Positions 6,429-12,225 of a DNA stretch of 12,225 bases are shown here, piece by piece (the stretch's first letter is position 1; each line of letters begins with the position of its first letter). This DNA comes from Rhodobacterales bacterium UBA3077. Lineage in GTDB: Bacteria; Pseudomonadota; Alphaproteobacteria; Rhodobacterales; Rhodobacteraceae. Below the pieces are notes generated by a model. It saw only the letters and a program-made list of their open reading frames with translations, searched no databases and was not told where the DNA came from. Where the stretch lies: the NCBI GenBank assembly GCA_002366685.1, contig DFBP01000180.1:2456-14680 (forward strand), written 5' to 3'. A program made the position numbers and the translations under genes.

Positions 6429-7112
6429 TTATCTCTTTTTGCCAGCTTCGTCGCCGTCAGTATCTGAATTCGGCTTTTCAGAATTAAGACTATCCGCAAT
6501 CCCCGCCAGAATTCCACTCGCAATAGAGGCAATATTGGCCGCACCGGCAAGGGTTACCTTGGTCAGATCATCCAACCCCGGACGTTTGGCACTTGTCACT
6601 TTACCCTGCATTGTTTCCAGAGCTTCTGAAACCGATTTGCCTATTGCGATACCCGTTCTTTCGGCGTGGGTGGCCAAATCCTCAAAAGTACCCCGGGTGG
6701 CCGCAATGCCCGCCTTGCTGAAATCTGCGGCCGCTTGCATAAAGAGGGCTTCCAGCCCCTTCAGGTCATCGATGGCTCGCTTTATGTCTTTTTCGGAAAA
6801 CTCGTCTGCACGCCCCTGAGCTTCCTCAATGGCCAACCGGGACGCTTCAACCGCTTTAAGCATCCCTTCCCGAAGGCCGTCCAGAGTGTTTTCTATGGCT
6901 TTGTTTAAGGTTTTATTATCCTCGCCAATGCCGCTTGTCACACCCTCAAGCACAGCCTTTACAACGCGGTCAACATTTTCATGGTCCAAATGATGCTCGG
7001 CTAACGCGTCGATAACGATATCGCGAACCTCGTTTTGAATATCCTTTCCATCTTTAACCGCGGCTTTAGCCGCATCCTCAATGCTCTCTTTGAGTTGATC
7101 ATTTTTTGTCAT
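6429..7112 (-). CDS. Uncharacterised helical protein (DUF6781-like)
   Basis: This 227-residue protein has no signal peptide and is almost wholly alpha-helical by composition: many Ala, Glu, Lys and Asp, few prolines and no cysteine. Residues about 1-60 are charged and amphipathic, 70-175 resemble a phasin-like or coiled-coil helical region (SKAGIAATRGTFEDLATHAERTG-type pattern), and 186-208 form a hydrophobic glycine-alanine stretch (LAGAANIASIASGILAGIAD), perhaps membrane-inserting. The tail is hydrophilic (SEKPNSDTDGDEAGKKR). I recall such proteins being named DUF6781, but this is memory rather than a search. Its stop is one base before the ABC1-kinase ATG, so the two are co-translated and probably act together. 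A GGAAAG sequence lies about 7 bases before its ATG. Function unknown; a membrane- or lipid-surface-binding partner of the kinase is an inference. Confidence 0.85.
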   Translation of the reverse strand: MTKNDQLKESIEDAAKAAVKDGKDIQNEVRDIVIDALAEHHLDHENVDRVVKAVLEGVTSGIGEDNKTLNKAIENTLDGLREGMLKAVEASRLAIEEAQGRADEFSEKDIKRAIDDLKGLEALFMQAAADFSKAGIAATRGTFEDLATHAERTGIAIGKSVSEALETMQGKVTSAKRPGLDDLTKVTLAGAANIASIASGILAGIADSLNSEKPNSDTDGDEAGKKR

Positions 7113-7163
7113 TTTTCAATCTTTCCGTTCGTGGTTTAGAAGGTATTGATATCTCTTTGGCCA

Positions 7164-8105
7164 TCACGCCATTAACTTTCGCAGCGCAGGCAGGGCATCC
7201 TGAACGATCTTGCGGCCTTCGGTGATCGCCTCTTCCGCGCGATGGAAATCAAGCGTTCCAAAGCGCCCGAGCCTTGGCTGAAGTAAAATATGCGGCGGTT
7301 CACCGGCGAGCCTGCTGCGCATGATCTGACTCGTCACTATATCAATTGATGAAGACAGCACATCAAAATAGCTAATACGGTCAATATCGGAGTTCAGGAA
7401 ATCAGGAGTCATCGCCTTTACCCCTGATTTAATGCGGTCCGGAACCGTATCAAACAGGCGGTCCAGTAAAGCGGAGCGCGGTTCGTTTTCATTTTCATTT
7501 TCATTTTCGTTGATTTCTTCTGGCGTTTCGAGATCGCGGTATCGATACTCCAGAACACCGGCCGTTGGATTGACCGCGATTATGATCTCTGCGCCGAGGG
7601 CACGGCAGGCAGATACCGGAACCGGATTTGTTAATCCCCCGTCAAGCAACCACTTACCCCTCGTTTTCTGCGGGCTAAATATTCCGGGGATCGAAATGGA
7701 AGCCCGAATCGCCTCGGAGAGAGAGCCGTCCTGAAGCCAAATCTCTCTGCCTGTTAATAAGTCGGTTGCAATGGCTGTGAACGGTTTATCCAGGTTTTCA
7801 ATTAAGGCGTCTTTCTTGAAGTTTTGGAGAATACTCATGATGCTTTCGCCATCAATAACGCCCCCATTGAGGATATTAATATCAAGATAGCGTAACATAT
7901 CGAGTCGCCCAATCGACAACGCCCATGTTTCAAGGCTATCGAGCTCTCCCGAAACATAGGCCGCTCCAACCAGTGCTCCCATGGAACAACCACAAATGAT
8001 ATCAGGTTCCAAACCGTGTTTTTTAAGGGCTTGTAGCACGCCAACATGCACCCAGCCACGTGCACCGCCACTCCCCAATGCAATACCAAGTTTCGGTTTT
8101 GTCAT
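7164..8105 (-). CDS. Patatin-like phospholipase (RssA-like)
   Basis: This 313-residue protein without a signal peptide is predicted to be a cytoplasmic lipid acyl hydrolase with a Ser-Asp dyad. Visible motifs are the oxyanion-hole glycine loop LGSGGARGWVHVG (10-22), the nucleophile elbow GCSMG with S41 (39-43), the ASxSxPG-type helix ASISIPGIF (135-143), and the dyad aspartate D155 in LLDGG (153-157). All catalytic features are intact. The C-terminal part (about 190-313) is less conserved and contains an unusual Glu-Asn dipeptide run encoded by a DNA hexamer repeat. GGGAG eight bases before the ATG at 8103-8105 supports the start. It is the first gene of the leftward operon, 51 bases before the helical-protein gene, and is transcribed from the promoter region shared with the TetR gene. 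Substrate unknown. Confidence 0.93.
   Translation of the reverse strand: MTKPKLGIALGSGGARGWVHVGVLQALKKHGLEPDIICGCSMGALVGAAYVSGELDSLETWALSIGRLDMLRYLDINILNGGVIDGESIMSILQNFKKDALIENLDKPFTAIATDLLTGREIWLQDGSLSEAIRASISIPGIFSPQKTRGKWLLDGGLTNPVPVSACRALGAEIIIAVNPTAGVLEYRYRDLETPEEINENENENENEPRSALLDRLFDTVPDRIKSGVKAMTPDFLNSDIDRISYFDVLSSSIDIVTSQIMRSRLAGEPPHILLQPRLGRFGTLDFHRAEEAITEGRKIVQDALPALRKLMA
7485..7508 (-). repeat. In-frame hexanucleotide tandem repeat inside the patatin gene
   Basis: Four consecutive six-base units on the plus strand, GTTTTC followed by three ATTTTC, encode Glu-Asn repeats (NENENENENE) in the patatin protein between the catalytic domain and its C-terminal region. Because the unit is a multiple of three, slippage would change linker length and charge without breaking the frame. 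Confidence 0.85.
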
Positions 8106-8134
8106 CCTCTATTCTCCCAATACCACTGGTGTCC

Positions 8135-8161
8135 TTGACACTCACAAGTCAGCAATATACT
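8135..8161 (+). promoter_or_regulatory. Predicted sigma-70 promoter of the tetR-RND operon
   Basis: A perfect TTGACA (8135-8140) is followed after 15 bases by TATACT (8156-8161). The hexamers are strong, but the spacer is shorter than the optimum of 17. The predicted start point, near 8168, falls inside the palindrome. The -10 overlaps the -10 of the opposing promoter, so the two cannot be fully occupied together. Confidence 0.5.
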
Positions 8162-8181
8162 CCACCTTAACGAACGTTCAA
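8154..8181 (-). promoter_or_regulatory. Predicted sigma-70 promoter of the patatin operon
   Basis: On the minus strand, TTGAAC (8176-8181) and TATATT (8154-8159) are separated by 16 bases, a good fit to -35/-10 elements. Transcription would start near 8147, giving a leader of about 42 bases before the patatin ATG. The -35 lies inside the 22-base palindrome. Confidence 0.55.
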
Positions 8182-8186
8182 TAAGG
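8165..8186. promoter_or_regulatory. 22-base palindromic operator, probable TetR-family site
   Basis: CCTTA-n2-GAACGTTC-n2-TAAGG is symmetric around 8175/8176 at 18 of 22 positions, with only two mismatched pairs. Size, perfect 8-base core and position directly before a TetR-family gene are as expected for the operator of that regulator. It covers the -35 of the leftward promoter and the expected start point of the rightward promoter, and its right end is the AAGG that may serve as the ribosome site of the regulator gene. Repression of both operons is the natural inference. Confidence 0.65.
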
Positions 8187-8197
8187 CAGCAAGTCAC

Positions 8198-8842
8198 GTG
8201 TCCAATCCTAATGAAAAACTTCCGCCCGCGCCAGATAGGAAGGACGAAATACTAACGATTGCGGCCAAGGAATTTGCGTCAAAAGGCTACGCCGCTGTTT
8301 CAATGCGGGTATTGGCAGAGAAAGCCAAAATTACTCCGGCAGCCCTTTATCATCACTATTCCGGTAAAGATGCGATCTATCTTGCTGTTCTAAATAGTGT
8401 GTTTGCGGATAAGGCGGCTGAATTAGTAGAAAACGTGAAGGGCGCAGGCAGCCCCGAAGACAAGTTGGATCGTGCGATCTTTTGGTTGGTAAGGCTCTTT
8501 TTCAACGATGACGGGTTTAAGCGACTTTTGCAGCGGGAATTGCTGGATGCAGACGAGGCACGGCTAAAATCACTGGCTCAAAATGTAGTCGATACACCTT
8601 TTCATGCAATTGAGAATTTACTTGGCCAACTCGATCCCCGAGCAGACACCCGCCTTTCGACGACAACGGTATTCGCCTTGGTATTGGGTCTGATCCAGCT
8701 TGCACCAATTCTTAAGGGAACATCGCTGATGGTATCCGCAAGCCAGGAAAATAGTGAGGCAGCCATTCTGCCTTTTGTGAAATATATAAAGTCAATTGTG
8801 CTCTGCGGCATAAATGTTGAGCAGGAGTCGAAAACTTCGTGA
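8198..8842 (+). CDS. TetR/AcrR-family transcriptional regulator
   Basis: This 214-residue DNA-binding repressor has an N-terminal TetR helix-turn-helix at about residues 16-62 (ILTIAAKEFASKGYAAVSM, then VLAEKAKITPAALYHHYSGKDAIY), the standard pattern ending in YxHF/Y-x-x-K. The rest is a helical ligand-binding domain (about 85-200) that is not diagnostic of a ligand. The start is GTG at 8198-8200; AAGG at 8183-8186 is a modestly spaced ribosome site, and the homologous domain begins soon after. It is the first gene of the rightward operon, and its last four bases overlap the GTG of the first adaptor gene. By neighbourhood it most likely represses the RND operon and the divergent patatin operon and is relieved by a hydrophobic ligand; this is inference. 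Confidence 0.93.
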   Translation: MSNPNEKLPPAPDRKDEILTIAAKEFASKGYAAVSMRVLAEKAKITPAALYHHYSGKDAIYLAVLNSVFADKAAELVENVKGAGSPEDKLDRAIFWLVRLFFNDDGFKRLLQRELLDADEARLKSLAQNVVDTPFHAIENLLGQLDPRADTRLSTTTVFALVLGLIQLAPILKGTSLMVSASQENSEAAILPFVKYIKSIVLCGINVEQESKTS

Positions 8843-9921
8843 ATACCCCTAAAATCTTGAAAGTTGCCGGTTTTATATTATCGGGACTTGTTCTTGTTGC
8901 CGCCCCTGTGGGTGGCGAAACCAGACATCCGGTAAATGTGCGTGTCGTGACGGCAAGCTACCAGAATTACCCGAACAGCATTTCCTTGACCGGTGAAATT
9001 GCCGCGCAACATACATTGACGCTGGCATTTCGTATTAGCGGCCAAATTACGGAGCGGTTGGTTGAAGTTGGCCAGCACGTAGAGCCCGGTGAGGTTTTGG
9101 CCAAACTTGATGACAGCATTCAAAACGCCGACCTGACCGCCGCGCGTGCGGCCATGGATGCGGCACAGGCGCAACTCGATCAGGTGACAGCGGAATTGGA
9201 GCGAAGCAAGGAATTGCTCGATCAAGGATTTACCACAAGAGCTGCGTTTGAGCGCGTGGAGGCTTCCGCGATTCTGGCACAAGGCAGGCTGGACTTGGTT
9301 GAGGCGCAGGTTGAGCTGGCGCAAGATAATTTGACCTTTGCCAACCTTATTGCGCCCACCAGTGGCATTATAACCGTAAGCCATGCAAAAGTTGGCCAAA
9401 TAGCGCAGTTGGCACAGCCAATGTTTACCTTGGCTGAAAATGGGAAGCGTGACGCTGTGTTTGACGTTCAGGAAACGGTATTTATCGAACAATCCGATGA
9501 GTTTAGCGTCGAAATTTCGCTCCTTGAGAGGCCTGAAATATCGGTGGAATGCTACATGCGAGAAGTCTCGCCAATTGTCGATCCTCATACAGGCACAGTA
9601 CGTGTCCGTTGTGGAATTGATAATCCGCCACCTTCCTTTTCGCTGGGCACGATAGTGCGCGGAACGGCCAACCTTGGGTCGGAATCCGTAATCGTGCTTC
9701 CCTGGAGCGCCCTTGGTTCCCTGCGCGGAAATCCTGCCGTTTGGATATATGACCCAACTGTGGGAACCGTGTCCAAAAGGGAAATCGAAGTCGAACGGTA
9801 TGAAAATGACCGCATCGTTATAAGAAGCGGCCTCGAAGACGGTAACCTCGTCGTAACAGACGGTACTAAATTCCTATATGAAGGCATGTCTGTGCTGCCG
9901 GTGGCGGAGAGTTTGGAATGA
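8839..9921 (+). CDS. RND efflux periplasmic adaptor (membrane-fusion protein), first copy
   Basis: This 360-residue HlyD/AcrA-type adaptor bridges the RND permease to an outer-membrane channel. An N-terminal signal peptide (about 1-26, hydrophobic ILKVAGFILSGLVLVAAPV) lacks a lipobox cysteine, so the protein is probably periplasmic or held by an uncleaved helix rather than a lipoprotein. The first lipoyl half is at 60-90 (FRISGQITERLVEVGQHVEPG), an alpha-helical hairpin at about 95-165, the second lipoyl half at about 168-200 (NLIAPTSGIITVSHAKVGQ), then beta-barrel (205-280) and membrane-proximal domains (285-355). The start is GTG at 8839, overlapping the tetR stop as GTGA, with AGGAG 11 bases upstream. 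Drug specificity cannot be read from the sequence. Confidence 0.92.
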   Translation: MNTPKILKVAGFILSGLVLVAAPVGGETRHPVNVRVVTASYQNYPNSISLTGEIAAQHTLTLAFRISGQITERLVEVGQHVEPGEVLAKLDDSIQNADLTAARAAMDAAQAQLDQVTAELERSKELLDQGFTTRAAFERVEASAILAQGRLDLVEAQVELAQDNLTFANLIAPTSGIITVSHAKVGQIAQLAQPMFTLAENGKRDAVFDVQETVFIEQSDEFSVEISLLERPEISVECYMREVSPIVDPHTGTVRVRCGIDNPPPSFSLGTIVRGTANLGSESVIVLPWSALGSLRGNPAVWIYDPTVGTVSKREIEVERYENDRIVIRSGLEDGNLVVTDGTKFLYEGMSVLPVAESLE

Positions 9922-10988
9922 AACACTCGGTATTCACGATCTTTCTAGTGATTTTCACAAGTGTTTTTGGCCCTCTGTTTGCTGAGGAAACAATGCCAGC
10001 CCGCCCGGTGTTATGGGCGACGGCTTCGTTTCAAACTTCCCAAAACACCCAATTGGTCGGATTGATAGAGCCCAGAATCAAAACCGATTTGGGCTTCCAG
10101 ATCCTCGGGCGGCTTATAAAGAAAAATGTAAGCGTTGGCGAGGTGGTGACCAGCGGCCAGTTGCTTGCAGTTGTTGATCCAACACCCTTTGAACTTGCAT
10201 TGCGAAATGCTCAGTCTGAGGTTTCAAATGCACGGGCCCAGCTTTCTACGGCCATCGCGGAAGAAGCGCGTCAGCAAGCCCTGTTCATAGCTAATGCAAC
10301 CCCTGAAACAGCTTTAGAGCTGGCGGCCCAACGGCTCGAAACCGCGCGCGCCAGCGAGACCCAGGCTCTGGCGGTTCTGGCAAAAGCCGAGGAACAGCTC
10401 ACGTATACGCGCATCACCGCCGAGCATGACGGAATTGTCATTAACGTATATCCCGAAGTTGGTGAAATCGTCGCGCCGGGTCAGGTAATACTTACAATTG
10501 CGCGGCTTGATATCCGTGAAGCTGTGGTTGATCTGCCCGAAGTTATTGCCGCCGATCTGGCAGTTGGCGGCGGGGCGATCGTTGCGCTCGAACTGAACCC
10601 GCAAACGCAGGTAACCGGAACAATACGCGAAATTGAACCCGCAGCGGATTCGCTGTCGCGTACGATCAGGGCCCGGATCACGCTTATTGAAGCCCCCAAT
10701 TCATTCCGGCTGGGCACCACAGTATTTGTCAGTTTTGAAAAGCCCGAAAGATCGGCGATCATCCTGCCGCTTACGGCGATATTGATGCAAAACGGCGCGG
10801 CCAATGTCTGGATCATCAATGATGACGATACTTCGACGCGGCTAAATAGAGTGACAATCGGGGAGCCAAAGGACGGCTTTGTCGAGATTATTACCGGTGT
10901 TGAAGCTGGGGATCGAATTATTGTCGTTGGAGTAAACAGTCTTACAACTGGTGCGCTTATTCGCTTAGGTGAGGAACAAACGTTTTGA
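9918..10988 (+). CDS. RND efflux periplasmic adaptor (membrane-fusion protein), second copy
   Basis: This 356-residue adaptor is a second, clearly divergent member of the same family. Its signal peptide covers about 1-22 (VFTIFLVIFTSVFGPLFA, then EE). Lipoyl halves are at about 58-88 (FQILGRLIKKNVSVGEVVTSG) and 164-194 (TRITAEHDGIVINVYPEVGE), with a short coiled hairpin between them (92-162), followed by barrel and membrane-proximal domains. It shares the first adaptor's architecture but little residue identity by eye, so it is not a recent tandem duplicate. Its ATG overlaps the stop of the first adaptor (ATGA). Two adaptors feeding one permease occur in TriABC of Pseudomonas aeruginosa, where both are required; a similar hetero-adaptor ring is inferred here. 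Confidence 0.92.
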   Translation: MKHSVFTIFLVIFTSVFGPLFAEETMPARPVLWATASFQTSQNTQLVGLIEPRIKTDLGFQILGRLIKKNVSVGEVVTSGQLLAVVDPTPFELALRNAQSEVSNARAQLSTAIAEEARQQALFIANATPETALELAAQRLETARASETQALAVLAKAEEQLTYTRITAEHDGIVINVYPEVGEIVAPGQVILTIARLDIREAVVDLPEVIAADLAVGGGAIVALELNPQTQVTGTIREIEPAADSLSRTIRARITLIEAPNSFRLGTTVFVSFEKPERSAIILPLTAILMQNGAANVWIINDDDTSTRLNRVTIGEPKDGFVEIITGVEAGDRIIVVGVNSLTTGALIRLGEEQTF

Positions 10989-12225
10989 AGAAGTTTAATT
11001 TGTCTGACTGGGCGCTCGGCCACCAGTCACTTGTCTGGTTCTTTATGCTGACATTCCTGATTACGGGAACGATGTCGTACATAAATTTGGGCCGCGAGGA
11101 AGACCCGAATTTCACCATCAAGACCATGATTGTTCAGGCAAACTGGCCCGGTGCCTCGGCAAAAGAAATGACCGAACAGGTTACCGACCGGATTGAAAAG
11201 AAGTTGGAGGAACTGGAGACCCTCAAGTTCACAAGAAGCATGACCACCAACGGCCGAACCATCATTCTGCTGGAGTTGCTAAGCACAACACGGGGAGACG
11301 ATGTCGCGGATTCCTGGGCGCAGGTCAGAAATATGATTGGCGACATCCGGCTTCAATTTCCGCAAGGGATTCAAGGGCCATTTTTTAATGACCGGTTTGG
11401 CGATGTATTTGGTAATATTTATGCTTTTACGAGCGATGGCCTGAGCCAAAGGCAGATGCGTGACATCGTCGAAGAAACCCGGTCTCGCCTTCTGACGGTC
11501 GAAAATATCGGCAAAGTAGATGTGGTTGGAGCGCAGGACGAATTAATTTATCTCGAATTCTCGCCCAGTAAAATGGCCGCTCTAGGGCTGGATCAACAAA
11601 GCATCCTCGCCTCGCTCCAAGCCCAGAATGCGGTCACGCCATCGGGTGTGATTCAGGCCGGAGATGAACGGGTTAGCGTTCGGGTTGGCGGCCATTTCAC
11701 CTCAGAAGAGAGCTTGCGGAATGTAAACATCCGCGTAAATAACCGCTTTTTCCCGCTCTCCGAAGTCGCTGAAATCCGGCGCGGATATGTTGACCCCCCA
11801 CGGGCGTTGTTTCGGTTTAACGGAGAGCCTGCGATCGGTCTCGCGATCGGCATGAAACAAGGGGCGAACCTGCTCCACTTTGGAGAGGCGCTTGAGCAGG
11901 AGATGGCGCACATCACCAGTGATTTGCCCGTCGGGATGAATGTGCACAAGGTATCGGACCAACCGGAGGTCGTCGAAGAAGCCATTTCCCACTTTACCAA
12001 AGCCTTGTTCGAAGCTGTTGCCATTGTGCTTGTCATTAGCTTTGTCAGCCTTGGTATGCGGGCAGGTTTGGTTGTTGCCATATCCATCCCGCTGGTCCTG
12101 GCAATTACTTTTCTGACCATGGAATACCTGGACATCACCTTGCAGCGCATTACCCTCGGGGCTTTGATTATTTCGCTTGGGTTATTGGTTGATGATGCGA
12201 TGATCGCGGTTGAAATGATGGTGGC
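10985..12225 (+). CDS. RND-family efflux permease (3' end outside window)
   Basis: The N-terminal 413 residues of a proton-driven RND inner-membrane pump are present. Translation starts at TTG (10985-10987), overlapping the adaptor stop as TTGA, with GAGG ten bases before it. A later in-frame ATG at 11045 would remove half of the first membrane helix, so TTG is preferred. Helix 1 spans about residues 11-31 (LGHQSLVWFFMLTFLITGT), the porter domain about 35-330 (including VQANWPGASAKEM and FNDRFGDVFGNIYAF), helices 2 and 3 about 337-357 and 360-381, and helix 4 starts near 391. Helix 4 carries the proton-relay aspartates in LGLLVDD (D403 and D404), equivalent to D407/D408 of AcrB. No outer-membrane channel gene is visible in the window. 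Confidence 0.95.
   Translation, partial: MKKFNLSDWALGHQSLVWFFMLTFLITGTMSYINLGREEDPNFTIKTMIVQANWPGASAKEMTEQVTDRIEKKLEELETLKFTRSMTTNGRTIILLELLSTTRGDDVADSWAQVRNMIGDIRLQFPQGIQGPFFNDRFGDVFGNIYAFTSDGLSQRQMRDIVEETRSRLLTVENIGKVDVVGAQDELIYLEFSPSKMAALGLDQQSILASLQAQNAVTPSGVIQAGDERVSVRVGGHFTSEESLRNVNIRVNNRFFPLSEVAEIRRGYVDPPRALFRFNGEPAIGLAIGMKQGANLLHFGEALEQEMAHITSDLPVGMNVHKVSDQPEVVEEAISHFTKALFEAVAIVLVISFVSLGMRAGLVVAISIPLVLAITFLTMEYLDITLQRITLGALIISLGLLVDDAMIAVEMMV

Noticed and set aside
6428..6550. N-terminal extension of the ABC1-kinase gene to an ATG at 6550 (41 extra residues)
   Set aside because: It would overlap the well-supported helical-protein gene by 122 bases in another frame, its residues do not look like the family N-terminus, and ATG 6427 sits one base after the upstream stop.
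8878..9588. Minus-strand 236-codon frame opposite the first adaptor gene
   Set aside because: Fully antisense to an intact adaptor gene with all its domains; the translation lacks hydrophobic periodicity or motifs.
10481..11023. Minus-strand 180-codon frame opposite the second adaptor and permease start
   Set aside because: Serine/arginine/isoleucine-rich shadow of coding sequence with no upstream ribosome site or recognisable domain.
11045..11047. ATG as the start of the RND permease
   Set aside because: It would delete half of the first membrane helix; TTG at 10985 keeps the helix and gives the same 4-base overlap as the other junctions.
1..12225. CRISPR array, insertion sequence, tRNA or phage attachment site
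   Set aside because: No spaced direct-repeat array, transposase-like frame, terminal inverted-repeat pair or tRNA-like cloverleaf was noticed on either strand.

Overview
The window looks like part of an alphaproteobacterial chromosome, probably Rhodobacteraceae-like. This rests on the overall protein style, the TetR / two-adaptor RND arrangement and the moderate base composition; no ribosomal or other marker gene confirms it. Ten protein-coding genes are supported. Everything from position 1 to about 8105 is read on the minus strand, and everything from 8198 to the end on the plus strand. No tRNA, rRNA, insertion sequence, CRISPR array or phage gene was seen.

Region A (1-4233, minus strand) is a surface-polysaccharide operon. 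In transcription order it encodes a Wzx-type flippase, a Wzy/O-antigen-ligase-type membrane polymerase, a GT4 glycosyltransferase and a nucleotidyltransferase-fold protein cut by the window start. The last three genes are tightly coupled (a 4-base overlap, then a 1-base gap). The flippase appears to lack an ATG/GTG/TTG start that would include its whole first membrane helix; a CTG codon behind a GGAGG ribosome site fits better. Upstream lies the only long non-coding stretch (4234-4750), which carries several good inverted repeats.

Region B (4751-8105, minus strand) is a compact lipid/membrane-flavoured operon: a patatin-like phospholipase, a small helical protein of unknown function (resembling what I recall as DUF6781) and an ABC1/UbiB-family atypical kinase with two C-terminal membrane helices.

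Region C (8198-12225, plus strand) is a TetR-family regulator followed by two different periplasmic adaptor proteins and an RND permease cut by the window end. The junctions are 4-base overlaps (GTGA, ATGA, TTGA). One permease with two adaptors is the TriABC-type layout.

Regions B and C are divergent. The 92-base gap between them holds a promoter-like sequence in each direction and a 22-base palindrome (18 of 22 positions symmetric) that overlaps the -35 of the leftward promoter and the presumed start point of the rightward one. My main inference is that a single TetR repressor co-controls an RND pump and a patatin / unknown helical protein / ABC1-kinase module, which would make 4751-12225 one membrane-lipid or hydrophobic-compound stress system. 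The sequence supports the layout and the operator; the shared function is a hypothesis.
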